Assembly (NCBI GenBank): GCA_017307285.1
Contig: JAFKFI010000049.1
Coordinates: forward strand, 36,650-100,649
DNA: 64,000 bases
DNA from: Alphaproteobacteria bacterium
Lineage (GTDB): Bacteria > Pseudomonadota > Alphaproteobacteria > Acetobacterales > Acetobacteraceae
Reading direction: 5' to 3'
The stretch's first letter is position 1. Each line of letters begins with the position of its first letter. The notes under the pieces are model-generated. The model was not told the origin of the DNA, did no database searches, and worked only from the letters and a program-made list of their open reading frames with translations. The position numbers were made by a program, and so were the translations under genes. This document shows positions 1 through 9,009 of this stretch, piece by piece.

Positions 1-1877
1 CGCGATCCCGCCGCGTAGCCGATCCTGACCAGTCCATCGTGGTCGCCGAGCCGCTTCGCGCGCGCCGCAACGCGGGCACGAGCGTGGCATGCCTCGTCGA
101 AGCCGTTGGGTAGCACGAAGGCCGTGCGGCCGATGTCGCGCGCGTGGTCCGCCAATTCCTCCGTCGGACAGACGCAAATCGCGCTGGCGTCAAGCGCGCG
201 GCGGATGAGCTCAAAGAAGGTCCAAGTGCCGCTCTCGGTATGGCCCGCCGAACGGATACCGTCGATCACCTCGATCCGCGCAAGCTCCGGCTTGAACATC
301 AGATCGTCGACGTCGAACACCACGCAGGCCCCAATCTCCGCGCAGGCCTCGATGATCCCCTGGACGTGCGGGCTCCACGTCACGCGCCACAGCACGACGA
401 CGCGAGCGCCAGCCAGCGTATGCGGCCCGACGGGCGCCGCCTCCGACCAATCGGCGCGCCAGCCAATCGCCTCGGCCAGCCGCATCGCGCGCAGGACCCG
501 ATAGTGATGGCCGGGCGTCGTCGGTTCACCGGAAATAAAGAGGATGCGCGGTGGAAGGTCGACCGGCGGCCCCTCCGCCTCATGCTGCGGCTCGCGGGAT
601 TCGGCGGTGATCGGCGGCTCGGCAATTAGGGAAACTGTAGACGGCGCCAAAGGAACGGGCGTGGGATCCACGTCCAGAGCGGGACGGCGGATCAGCCCGC
701 GTGCCCATCGCAGCGGACGGGTGATGCGCCAGGAGATCGAGCCGGCCATCGTGTCACGCGACAGCGACAATGCGGCAAGCTCAGCCTCCACCGCCTGCAG
801 GCGCCGCGCCTGCTCCTCGGCGGCGCCGAGATGCTTAGAAAGGATATCCCGCTGCTCTTCGGCGGCGGTCGCCCGGGCACGCCACCCAGACAACTCGACC
901 TGCCGCATCTTCGTGAGAGCCGCGCGTTGCTCGGCAAGCTCATCGTGGGAGGTGGCAAGCTCCTGTTCGAGCATCGCCACCCTATTTCTCGCCTCTGCCA
1001 GCAAGATCGCGAACGAGCGGCCGGACGGGCGCTGGCCGCCAAGTTCGGTGGCGCGCTGCTGTGCCTGCACACGCGCGGCGTCGCTGCGCAGCTGTGATCG
1101 CCTTGCATCCGCCAAGTCCTGCATCAGCACCCAGCGCTCGCCGAGCAGAGCGAAGCGCTCACGCACTGTCGCGATGACGTGCGGATCGCGGATCGCACAC
1201 AGCGCCGCAATCTCCGGCGGCACCGCATCTCCGACCGCCAGCACACCGAGCCCATGCGCGTGCAGGAACTCGAAGCCCGGAAACTCGGCGCGCAATTCTT
1301 CCCAGCGCCGCCAGACGCCAAAGTCGCGCTCGCGAACGTTGGTGTCGTGGAACAGGATCACCGCCCGCCTCGACAGCTTCGGCAACCAGCTGGCGAAATC
1401 GTGCGCGACGTCCTCGTAGCGATGCCGGCCGTCGATATGCAGCAGATCGACCGAGTGATCCGCGATCTGCGACAGAGCGGCATCGAACGAGCAGCGGATC
1501 AATCGCGAAAAGCCGCCATAACGCGCGTCGTGGAACTCCCGCAGCTCCTCGAACACCGACTCACCGTAGAACCCGGCGTGCTCGTCACCTTGCCATGTGT
1601 CGATCGCGTAGCAGCGGGCGTCGAGGCCCTCCTGCAGCACGGCCTCACAGAACGCCGCGTAAGAAACCCCGGCGTGGGTACCGAGCTCGACGATCGAACG
1701 TGGACGCGCGGCCCGGACAATCCATCCGGCGAACGGCACGTGGCCGTACCATGCGCTATCGACCCCCAGCCGGGTCGGTCGGCGGAACAGCGGCCCGAGC
1801 GTCGGCTCAGTGAGCGCAGCCAACGCCGAACTTCCTGAATCGCGGGCGCTTTGCTCGCTCCCGGTCATCTGGTCCAT
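1..1877 (-). CDS. Methyltransferase/glycosyltransferase fusion protein (3' end beyond left edge)
   Basis: An open frame runs without a stop from an ATG at 1877 to the left edge, at least 625 residues. The N-terminal 200 residues resemble a class I SAM methyltransferase of the Methyltransf_24 type (IVELGTHAGVSYAAF near residue 55, DLLHIDGRH, VILFHDTN). An alanine- and glutamate-rich coiled coil follows, then the SISWRITRPLRW motif often seen before glycosyltransferase domains, then a glycosyltransferase-like domain (ILFISGEPTTPGHHYR, VFDVDDLMF) that is cut by the edge. An in-frame ATG at 1889 is possible but has poor ribosome-binding spacing. The gene is divergent from the RgpF-like gene and close to a tandem glycosyltransferase, so a role in surface polysaccharide synthesis or modification is inferred. 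The substrate is unknown. Confidence 0.8.
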   Translation of the reverse strand, partial: MDQMTGSEQSARDSGSSALAALTEPTLGPLFRRPTRLGVDSAWYGHVPFAGWIVRAARPRSIVELGTHAGVSYAAFCEAVLQEGLDARCYAIDTWQGDEHAGFYGESVFEELREFHDARYGGFSRLIRCSFDAALSQIADHSVDLLHIDGRHRYEDVAHDFASWLPKLSRRAVILFHDTNVRERDFGVWRRWEELRAEFPGFEFLHAHGLGVLAVGDAVPPEIAALCAIRDPHVIATVRERFALLGERWVLMQDLADARRSQLRSDAARVQAQQRATELGGQRPSGRSFAILLAEARNRVAMLEQELATSHDELAEQRAALTKMRQVELSGWRARATAAEEQRDILSKHLGAAEEQARRLQAVEAELAALSLSRDTMAGSISWRITRPLRWARGLIRRPALDVDPTPVPLAPSTVSLIAEPPITAESREPQHEAEGPPVDLPPRILFISGEPTTPGHHYRVLRAMRLAEAIGWRADWSEAAPVGPHTLAGARVVVLWRVTWSPHVQGIIEACAEIGACVVFDVDDLMFKPELARIEVIDGIRSAGHTESGTWTFFELIRRALDASAICVCPTEELADHARDIGRTAFVLPNGFDEACHARARVAARAKRLGDHDGLVRIGYAAGS

Positions 1878-1889
1878 AGCAACCCGCAT

Positions 1890-1975
1890 CCCCTTCGGTT
1901 CCTGCCGGGATGCTTGTAAACCAGCTTGCGCCAGCGTCGAAACCGGCGATGGGTTCTTCCGGGCAGGAGTGATAC
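1890..1975. promoter_or_regulatory. Divergent promoter region of the polysaccharide genes
   Basis: This gap of about 85 bases separates two divergent genes, so it should hold promoters for both. A clear ribosome binding site (AGGAG, six bases before a GTG) supports the start of the rightward gene at 1976. No sigma-70 box is convincing by eye. Confidence 0.4.
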
Positions 1976-2905
1976 GTGTCGGGCCAAGCAGGAGGCGGTC
2001 ATCACGCGCCAAGCCGGATCTGCCTGTTCGCCCACTACGATCCAAGCGGCCGGATTGCGCCGCATGTGCTCCACTATCTCGGACATCTCGCGAGCTGCGG
2101 TTTCGCAATCCACATCGCCTGCTCTGGGCTCACGCAGCTGGATGAGCGCGATCGCGCAGCACTTGCGCGGATCGGCGCGAGCGCGCATCCACGCGAGAAC
2201 GCCGGGCTCGATTTCGGCGCCTGGCAGCATCTGCTGCGATCGGGCTGTGCGGCGGGCGCGGATGAAATCCTGCTCGCCAATGACAGCGTATTCGGCCCGC
2301 TGGGCGATCTCCGTCCGATCTTCGCCACGATGCGGCAGCGCAAGCTCGACGCCTGGGGGATGGTGGCGAGCACGGAAGGAGTGTGGCACCTGCAATCCTG
2401 GTTCGTCTGGCTCTCCGCCGCAGCACTCGCCCGGCCCGCCGTGCAGCGTGTGTTCACACAGCCTTTCGCCGACATGGATAAGCCCGAAATCATCCTGCAC
2501 GGGGAGCTCGGCCTCGGTGTCGCGCTGCGGGCCGAAAAGCTCGCCTGCGGGGCGCGCTTCGAGGAACCGAGACGTAGCCGGTTGCGGCGGCTCGCCCGGG
2601 TGAACCCAATGCATCTCGACTGGGCCTCCCTGATCGCAACCGGCACTGTGCCGTTCGTGAAGATCGAGCTGTTGCGCGACAACCCGATCCGCATTCCGTG
2701 GGCCGACCGCTGGCCTTCGGTGATCGCACGCGCCTCGGACTATCCGCTCGATTTCGTCCGCAGCCACCTGCCTCGTGCGACACCGATGCTGCCGCCACGC
2801 TGGCGGACGCTCCTGTTTTATCTGCTGCTAACCCGCGACAAACGATGGGCAGCGGGTTCGGTGCTGCCAACCGTCAGGCGGATGCTGTCGCGCGAGCGAC
2901 GCTGA
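1976..2905 (+). CDS. RgpF-like rhamnan synthesis F family protein
   Basis: The 309-residue product matches the rhamnan synthesis F (RgpF) type of polysaccharide protein by its motif run: ICLFAHYDPSG near the N-terminus, AHPRENAGLDFGAW near 80, LLANDSVFGPL near 105 and WGMVAST near 130. These proteins act in rhamnose-rich surface polysaccharide assembly at the cytoplasmic membrane and are thought to be glycosyltransferases. The start is GTG at 1976, behind AGGAG. The 3' end overlaps the convergent tandem glycosyltransferase gene by about 88 bases. The family call is good; the exact sugar and linkage cannot be told. Confidence 0.8.
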   Translation: MSGQAGGGHHAPSRICLFAHYDPSGRIAPHVLHYLGHLASCGFAIHIACSGLTQLDERDRAALARIGASAHPRENAGLDFGAWQHLLRSGCAAGADEILLANDSVFGPLGDLRPIFATMRQRKLDAWGMVASTEGVWHLQSWFVWLSAAALARPAVQRVFTQPFADMDKPEIILHGELGLGVALRAEKLACGARFEEPRRSRLRRLARVNPMHLDWASLIATGTVPFVKIELLRDNPIRIPWADRWPSVIARASDYPLDFVRSHLPRATPMLPPRWRTLLFYLLLTRDKRWAAGSVLPTVRRMLSRERR

Positions 2906-5712
2906 TTCGCTGCTCTGGTCAACAGCGAAAAGAGCTCTTCCGCCTGGTCGTCGAATGTCGCGAGCCGCCCCTTATGCGGGTTGCGATACCCGGCCAGCCG
3001 CTCCGGCGCATCCAGCAGCGCGGCGATCGCTGCCTCCAACGGCTCGTAACGGCCGTCCATCGGGATAAGCGTGCCGTTCACCCCATCGCTGATCGCCTCC
3101 GCCGGGCCGCCGCAATCGGTGGCGATCACCCACACGTCGCGCGCCAGCGCCTCGCGCACAGTAAGGCCGAAACTCTCCTTCCATTGCGAGGGGAACACCA
3201 GCACGTCGATACGCTCGAAGAACTGGTCTAGCTCGTCCTGTGCGTAGGCCGGCTCGGTCATCACTCGCCCGGCGACGCGCCAGTCACCCACATCGATCGA
3301 CGCAAAGCCGAGATTGAGCGTGTTGTCCACCAACACCAATTCCCAGTTGGGCTGCGTCAGACCCTCGAAGGCGCGGCGCAGTTGCGGGAAGCCCTTCACC
3401 TGTTCCCCGCCCCCAACATACCCGAAGCGCAGCACGCGACCGGGCCGACGAGCGCGCGGACGTGCGGGGAGACGGATGCCGTTGGTTTGCACCAGCAACC
3501 GCGCTGGATCGAGGCCATTCGCGCGGTACAGATCCCGGTGCGACTCGCTCGGCGCGAGCACCAGGGCCGCGCCGCGCAATCCGCGCAGCAGCATCTCCAG
3601 CCGCTCCGGCAAATGCCGGATCTCGGGGACGCACGCCCGGCAAAGATTGAGGTCGATCCGGGTCTGAAAACAGTAATGGCCGTCCCCGCGGACCATGAAC
3701 TGACGCGGGCATAGCCACCATGCGTCATGCACCGTCACCACGTAGGGCACGCCTGCCTCCTGGCACGCATCGAGAATGCTCGCCCCGAGACCCTGGATGG
3801 AGTGGATGTGAACGACGTCGGGCTGCACGGCACGCAATACAGCAAGGAACTGCGTCGCCACGGCGGGATTGTCGAACTCGCCGATCGCGTCCGGATGCGC
3901 CGGAATAGCCATGCTGACAATCGGCATCCCGTCCTGCTCGTAGCGCAGCAACCCGACGGATTGCTCCGAGTGCCGGATATGCGAGGTGAACACGAACACT
4001 TCCGCATCATCGCGTGCGTCGATTCGACGCGCCGTCTCCTCCGCCACGATGGTGGCCCCGCCGAAGCTGCGCGGCCAGAAGAACACGTTCGCCACCAGCA
4101 CGCGCAATCCGCGCTTCGTTCGCTGGTCGAGCCCGGCGACCAGCGGCGCGAGCTGGTAGCTCGCCACGGCGTCTGGGGCGTAGCGCGCCAGCACGGAACG
4201 CTGCGCCGCCTCTCCCATGCGATGCCGCAGCAAAGGGTCGTCGGCCAACCCCTCAAGCGCGTCGAACCAGGCCGGCGCATCCTCGGCCAACATCCCGGTT
4301 TCGCCGTGCGCGACGACCGAGGTGAAGTTCGCGCGCGGGGAACACACGGCGGGCACGCCGAGCACGGCCGCTTCGAGGAACTTGATGTTGCTCTTGGCGT
4401 CGTTGAACACCGTATTCTCGAGCGGCGCCAGGGCGATGTCGCTATCCGCGAGCAATGCCAACCAGGTGCGATAGTCCACCCGCTCCAGCCGCTCTATTCT
4501 TATGGCGAGCCGGTCCATCTCGGGAGGCAGAGCGAGGTCGCCTACGATCCTCAAGCAAACCTCCGGGCGCGCGTCCATCAGCCGCACGAGCGCCGGTGCG
4601 GCGATAGCGAAATCGATGTCGTGCGTCTTGGTGCCGGAACCGTAGATGATCCGCACCTCCGCCGCATCGCCTCGCAAGCGGGTCGCGCGCAATAGTTCCG
4701 CCGTCTCCAGCGTTTCGCAATCGAGCGCATTCTCGACCACCGCGGCTTCTGGCACACCCGCCGCGCGCATCGCCGCCGCAAGATGCTCTGTCGAGGCAAT
4801 CGCCTTGTCGCAAGCGAGCATCGAACGACGGTACAACCGGCCGCCAAGCATCAGGTTCTCGCGCGTCTCCGGCGTCAGCGTATCGAGATTGCGGTTGGCG
4901 CGGTACACCGCCTCCTCGAATATCAGGTCGTCGACTTCCCACCAGCTTGTGACCCCGAGCCGCCGCGCCTCCGCGATCAAGTCCAGCATCTCCGCCGTTC
5001 CCGGCACCCTATAGAAGATCACCAACGAGCAGAGCTGCAGTGCCGCACGTGATGCGGCGAGATCGTGCCAATCCGTCACCGTGCAGCCGATGCCGAGGCG
5101 TTCAAGGAATTCCTGCTTCTGCCACACTCGGTACTTGGCGCATTGCGGCACACTGAGCTCGGCGATGATGAGCACGCTGGGCGCCAGCGCCGTCACGGCG
5201 GGCCGCGCAAGCGGCGTGGAATAGGCCGCATGCGCGGCCTCGGCAACTGCACCCGACCGTCGCAGCCGCCCGGCAACCCGCCTCAGCGTCCGGGAAACAT
5301 CCCGCCGTATGACTGCGAATATCTTGCGCCATGCGGCTCCCCAGCCCACGCGGGCCGCAAGACTGAGCACACGACGGCCGCGACCCGCTGCCGCGCCGGA
5401 CGGTGGCGCCCCGCCGATCAGCCGGGCGGCGAGCCGGAGCGGCGCCGTGACCCGCCAAAACGTCGAATCGTAGAGTTCGCGCAAAGCGGTCTCGTTGCGC
5501 GCGGCCCAGTCGAGAATGCTGGACAGCCGCGCCGCTTGCAGCCGGGCGCTCGCGTCGCTGGCCCGCGCGCGATCCGCCATACGTGCGATCTCGGCGCGCA
5601 GGTAATCGACCTCCGCGCTGAGCCTGGCCGCCTCCGCAGATTCGCCGCGTTCGGGTTCGATCGTTCCAGCCAAGCCGTTGCCTTTGCGGAGGAATGCCCG
5701 GCCGGTTAGCAC
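2818..5712 (-). CDS. Protein with two GT4 glycosyltransferase domains
   Basis: This 964-residue protein begins with a short coiled coil (about 25-75) and the STFWRVTAPLRL motif near 85. Two GT4 (GT-B fold) units follow. The first, about 180-530, has SWWEVDDLIFEEAVY and NDAKSNIKFLEAAVLGVPAV. The second, about 535-930, has SFGGATIVAEE, VHIHSIQG, VTVHDAWWLCPR and PSQWKESFGLTVREALA, where the glutamate of the EX7E-type motif is visible. The start is taken as GTG at 5712. A TTG at 5673 with AAAGG upstream is an alternative. The last 30 residues lie in the overlap with the convergent rgpF-like gene and may be a read-through tail. Tandem glycosyltransferases usually add two successive sugars to a surface glycan; that role is inferred here. 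Confidence 0.85.
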   Translation of the reverse strand: MLTGRAFLRKGNGLAGTIEPERGESAEAARLSAEVDYLRAEIARMADRARASDASARLQAARLSSILDWAARNETALRELYDSTFWRVTAPLRLAARLIGGAPPSGAAAGRGRRVLSLAARVGWGAAWRKIFAVIRRDVSRTLRRVAGRLRRSGAVAEAAHAAYSTPLARPAVTALAPSVLIIAELSVPQCAKYRVWQKQEFLERLGIGCTVTDWHDLAASRAALQLCSLVIFYRVPGTAEMLDLIAEARRLGVTSWWEVDDLIFEEAVYRANRNLDTLTPETRENLMLGGRLYRRSMLACDKAIASTEHLAAAMRAAGVPEAAVVENALDCETLETAELLRATRLRGDAAEVRIIYGSGTKTHDIDFAIAAPALVRLMDARPEVCLRIVGDLALPPEMDRLAIRIERLERVDYRTWLALLADSDIALAPLENTVFNDAKSNIKFLEAAVLGVPAVCSPRANFTSVVAHGETGMLAEDAPAWFDALEGLADDPLLRHRMGEAAQRSVLARYAPDAVASYQLAPLVAGLDQRTKRGLRVLVANVFFWPRSFGGATIVAEETARRIDARDDAEVFVFTSHIRHSEQSVGLLRYEQDGMPIVSMAIPAHPDAIGEFDNPAVATQFLAVLRAVQPDVVHIHSIQGLGASILDACQEAGVPYVVTVHDAWWLCPRQFMVRGDGHYCFQTRIDLNLCRACVPEIRHLPERLEMLLRGLRGAALVLAPSESHRDLYRANGLDPARLLVQTNGIRLPARPRARRPGRVLRFGYVGGGEQVKGFPQLRRAFEGLTQPNWELVLVDNTLNLGFASIDVGDWRVAGRVMTEPAYAQDELDQFFERIDVLVFPSQWKESFGLTVREALARDVWVIATDCGGPAEAISDGVNGTLIPMDGRYEPLEAAIAALLDAPERLAGYRNPHKGRLATFDDQAEELFSLLTRAANQRRSRDSIRLTVGSTEPAAHRLSRVSSR

Positions 5713-5764
5713 ACGCGCCGGCGGCTGCCTACAGCCGCCGGCGCTTTGTCAGTCTGACCCGCCC

Positions 5765-6673
5765 TTATAGCAGGTCAGCCACGGCCTCCTTGTAGCGCTT
5801 CATCGCCCCCAAGTGATCAGCCATCGTGCGTCCGGCGATCCGGCGGTGGTGGTTGCGACCGAAGGTGGTGGTCAAGCACAGCCGCTCCACGCCGAGCGCC
5901 TTCCAGCCGCGCACCTCCTCGCGCCAATCGGCTTCCGATCCCTCGCCCATCGAGACCCAGCACTCCAGGCCGACGCCCGCCGGGTCGCGCCCTTCCTGCT
6001 CGATGTAGGAACGCAGGGTATCGAACACCTGCCTCGCCCCGTCGTCCGGCCTGTAGCTGTTCGGCATCCAGCCATCGCCGAATTTGGCGATCCGCTTCAA
6101 CGTCACGTCTTGGTGACCGCCATACCAGACTGGCACACGCCGATGCACCGGCAGCGGATTGATGCCCGCGTCGTCGATCCTGTGCCAGCGCCCCTCGAAC
6201 TTCACGTGCGGCGCCGCCCAGAGCTGTTGCATGACATGCACCTGCTCCTCGGAGCGGCGGCCTCGGTTGTGAAAATTCTCGTTGAGCCCGACGAACTCCA
6301 CCTCGTTCCAACCGACGCCGACACCCAGCCGGAAGCGCCCACCGCACAGCACGTCGAGACTCGCGGCCTGCTTGGCGACCAGCACCGTCTGACGCTGTGC
6401 CAGGATCAGCACCTGCGTCGAGAAGCCGATGCTTTTGGTGATCCCGCTGAGATAGCCGAACAGCACGAACGGATCATGGAACATGTCCTTCGACGTGTTC
6501 CGCGCCCCCCAGTCGGGCCGGTTTTCGACGTTGACGCCGAGCACGTGGTCGGGCGCGGCGAGATCGTCGAAACCCTGCTCCTCCGCCGCTTCCGCGAACG
6601 CCTTCACCGTCGCCGGATCGCCGCCGATATCGCCGAGTGGCATTAGTATGCCGAGCTTCATCCTGTCCGCCAT
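5765..6673 (-). CDS. LLM-class (luciferase-like) flavin or F420-dependent oxidoreductase
   Basis: The 302-residue product has the luciferase-like TIM-barrel pattern: GILMPLGDIGG at the N-terminus, DLAAPDHV near 35, GRFRLGVGVGWNEVEF near 110, VWYGGHQDVTLKRIAKFGDGWM near 185. Such enzymes use reduced FMN or F420 for oxidations or hydride transfer; the substrate is not predictable. ATG at 6673 is preferred over the longer open frame because AGGGAG lies just upstream. The gene starts 13 bases after livF, so it is probably the last gene of the liv operon, and its substrate may be what the transporter imports. Confidence 0.85.
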   Translation of the reverse strand: MADRMKLGILMPLGDIGGDPATVKAFAEAAEEQGFDDLAAPDHVLGVNVENRPDWGARNTSKDMFHDPFVLFGYLSGITKSIGFSTQVLILAQRQTVLVAKQAASLDVLCGGRFRLGVGVGWNEVEFVGLNENFHNRGRRSEEQVHVMQQLWAAPHVKFEGRWHRIDDAGINPLPVHRRVPVWYGGHQDVTLKRIAKFGDGWMPNSYRPDDGARQVFDTLRSYIEQEGRDPAGVGLECWVSMGEGSEADWREEVRGWKALGVERLCLTTTFGRNHHRRIAGRTMADHLGAMKRYKEAVADLL

Positions 6674-6686
6674 CGCCGCTCTCCCT

Positions 6687-7370
6687 TTAGAACCAGCTCC
6701 ACAGATCCTCATGCGCCGCGAGCTTTGCACTCGGCCCGTCGAAGATCAGGCGGCCGGTCTTGAGCACCAGAGCGCGCTCGACCATCTGCATCGTCGCCGC
6801 GACATTCTGCTCGACGATGACGATGGCGGCTCCCGTCGCCCGGTTGATCTCGACCAGGCTACGCAGCATTCCCTGCACGATCACCGGAGCGAGGCCCGTC
6901 GTGGGCTCGTCGAGCAGCAGGATGGTCGGGCGCGTCATCAGCGCCATGCCGAGCGCCAGCATCTGCTGCTGTCCGCCCGAGAGCGAGCCGGCGAGCTGCG
7001 GCCGGCGCTCCGCCAAAATTGGGAACAGTCGGTATATTTCGCTGACATAGCCCGGATCGTGCAGCAACCCGGCAATGGCGAGGTTCTGAGCCACGCTGAG
7101 GTCGCGAAACACATTGTGCCCCTGCGGCACGAAGCCGATGCCGCGCCGCGCGTTGCGGTACACCGAACCCGGCACGATCGGCTCACCGTTGTAGAGCACG
7201 CGCCCATCCATCTCGCCCACATCGCCGAGGCCGCAGCGCAGCAGCGTGGTCTTCCCCGCGCCGTTATGGCCGAACACCGCGACGCGCTCTCCCGGTGCTA
7301 CGGTAAGGCTGATCTCGCGCAGCGCGGTGAAGCCGCCATAACGCGCGGCAACGTTGCTGTACTCAAGCAT
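6687..7370 (-). CDS. livF: Branched-chain amino acid ABC transporter, ATP-binding protein LivF
   Basis: This 227-residue ABC ATPase has Walker A GHNGAGKT near 38, signature LSGGQQQ near 133, Walker B ILLLDEP near 155 and the H-loop region replaced by IVEQN, as is normal for LivF. It is one of two cytoplasmic ATPases that drive a HAAT-type importer. The start at 7370 gives the family-typical MLEYSNV and overlaps the end of livG by eight bases; an ATG at 7382 is also possible. Length and order are canonical. The ligand may be an amino acid, amide or aromatic acid, since this family is broad. Confidence 0.93.
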   Translation of the reverse strand: MLEYSNVAARYGGFTALREISLTVAPGERVAVFGHNGAGKTTLLRCGLGDVGEMDGRVLYNGEPIVPGSVYRNARRGIGFVPQGHNVFRDLSVAQNLAIAGLLHDPGYVSEIYRLFPILAERRPQLAGSLSGGQQQMLALGMALMTRPTILLLDEPTTGLAPVIVQGMLRSLVEINRATGAAIVIVEQNVAATMQMVERALVLKTGRLIFDGPSAKLAAHEDLWSWF

Positions 7371-8139
7371 CGACCGACGCATCCACTGTGCCGAAATACA
7401 GCTCGGTCAGCTCGCGCGAGCGGGTCAACTCGTCCACCGAGCCGCGTTGCAGAATTTTTCCTTGGGCCATGAACACCGCATGGGTGCAAAGATCCTTGAT
7501 AAACGATACGTTGTGCTCGACGACGCAGACCGCGCGACCCGCGGACGCCTCGTCGCGCACAATGCGTTGCATCGTCTCGTAGTTCGAGCCCTCGACCCCG
7601 GCCATCGGCTCGTCGAGCAAGAGGCAGCGCCCGTCATTCATCAGCGCTCGCGCCAGCCCGATGAGCTTCTGCTGTCCGAACGGCAGATCGACCACGATGT
7701 TATCCGCCGTTTGCGTGAGCCCCATCCGCGCCAGCAAATCCATCGCCCGCGCCCGCGCCTCGGCCTCGGCGCGCCGCACCGACGCGGTGGCGAACATGCT
7801 GCGCAGCATCGACTCGCCGGGATACTCGCGAGTCGCCACCAACATATTTTCGATCACCGTCATGCTGCGAAACAGGCGCATATGCTGCCAGGTGCGGACG
7901 ACGCCGGCACGCGCGCGGCGATGCAGTGGGCCTTCGAGCGGCCGGCCTTGCAGGAAGATGCGCCCGGAATCCGGCTGCACGACGCCTGAGATCAGATTGA
8001 ACAGCGAGGTCTTGCCCGCGCCATTCGGTCCAATCAAGCCGACGATCTCGCCGGCGTCCAGCGTGAGCGAGATATCGTCGGCAACGACGATGCCGCCGAA
8101 CTGCTTGCAGAGATTTTCGATCCGCAGGATCTCGCCCAT
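7363..8139 (-). CDS. livG: Branched-chain amino acid ABC transporter, ATP-binding protein LivG
   Basis: This 258-residue ABC ATPase pairs with LivF. It shows MGEILRIENLCKQFGG at the N-terminus, Walker A GPNGAGKT near 40, the LivG-type long insertion around residues 90-130, LPFGQQK in place of a canonical signature near 155 and Walker B LLLDEPMAG near 175. A longer open frame upstream is out of phase with livM and is spurious. The true ATG at 8139 overlaps the livM stop (TGATG), which points to translational coupling. Confidence 0.93.
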   Translation of the reverse strand: MGEILRIENLCKQFGGIVVADDISLTLDAGEIVGLIGPNGAGKTSLFNLISGVVQPDSGRIFLQGRPLEGPLHRRARAGVVRTWQHMRLFRSMTVIENMLVATREYPGESMLRSMFATASVRRAEAEARARAMDLLARMGLTQTADNIVVDLPFGQQKLIGLARALMNDGRCLLLDEPMAGVEGSNYETMQRIVRDEASAGRAVCVVEHNVSFIKDLCTHAVFMAQGKILQRGSVDELTRSRELTELYFGTVDASVDA

Positions 8140-9005
8140 CAATGCGCCACTCCAGCCTCGCGCTTCCCGACGAGGCCGTACGGGCGCAGAAACAGGAACA
8201 GGATCACCAGCACGGTAAAGATGATGCCTTGCAGCGGCCCGACCAGGCTCGTCGGGAGTTGCATGAAGGTGATCGCCTGCGGCAGCGCGACGAGCACGAA
8301 GGCGCCGACCAACGGCCCCCAGGTCGTGCCGATCCCGCCCAGCACCACCATCGTCAGGATGGTCGCCGATTGCGCGACGTTGAACTGTTCGGGGCTGATA
8401 TACTGGAAGTAATAGGCGTAGAGCCCGCCCGCGAGCCCCGCCGCCCCGCAGCCGAACGCGAAGATCACGATTTTCATGGTGAACAGGCTGCGCCCGAGTG
8501 CCGCGCAAGCCAGCTCGTCGTCGCGCATCGCCCGCACCGCGCGGCCGAACGGCCCCGCCATCGCCCGCCAGATCAGCCATACCACGACGACGGCGAGCAC
8601 GGCGCAAATCAGCAGGTATAGCCAGCCGCGACCTGGGCCGGTGATGGTGACGGGGATGTTGGACAGCCCCGCCGGGCCGCCGGTGAACTCGAAATTGTTC
8701 ACCAGTTGCAGCAACCCGAGCTGAAACCCGAGACTAGCGATCAGCAGGTAGTCGCCCTCGATCCGCAAGGTGGTAACGGCGAGCGCCACGGACGCGACCA
8801 CCGCAACGCCGATGCCAGCCAGCACGCAGACCACCGACGGCAGCGTGGTGCCGATGCCGAGCAGCGCCGCCGTGTAGGCTCCCAGCGCGAAGAAGATCGG
8901 ATGGGCAATGGTGTTCAACCCGCCATAGCCGATGATGAGATTGTAGCTGGCCGCGAGGATTATGTAGATGCCGATGAGCATTCCGGCGCTGGCAAGATAC
9001 TCCAT
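8139..9005 (-). CDS. livM: Branched-chain amino acid ABC transporter permease LivM
   Basis: This 288-residue protein has about eight hydrophobic helices, the conserved SYNLIIGYGGLNTIAHPIFF block near residues 20-40, and the ABC-contact segment GRAVRAMRDDELACAALG near 155-175, both typical of LivM. It forms the membrane channel with LivH. The C-terminus ends in the family-like LFLFLRPYGLVG. It lies between livH (four-base gap) and livG (one-base overlap). Confidence 0.92.
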   Translation of the reverse strand: MEYLASAGMLIGIYIILAASYNLIIGYGGLNTIAHPIFFALGAYTAALLGIGTTLPSVVCVLAGIGVAVVASVALAVTTLRIEGDYLLIASLGFQLGLLQLVNNFEFTGGPAGLSNIPVTITGPGRGWLYLLICAVLAVVVVWLIWRAMAGPFGRAVRAMRDDELACAALGRSLFTMKIVIFAFGCGAAGLAGGLYAYYFQYISPEQFNVAQSATILTMVVLGGIGTTWGPLVGAFVLVALPQAITFMQLPTSLVGPLQGIIFTVLVILFLFLRPYGLVGKREAGVAH

Positions 9006-9009
9006 CGGC

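Noticed and set aside
1865..2767. 300-residue minus-strand ORF opposite the rgpF-like gene
   Set aside because: Composition is rich in H, R and G with no motif, and it lies wholly under a gene with clear family motifs.
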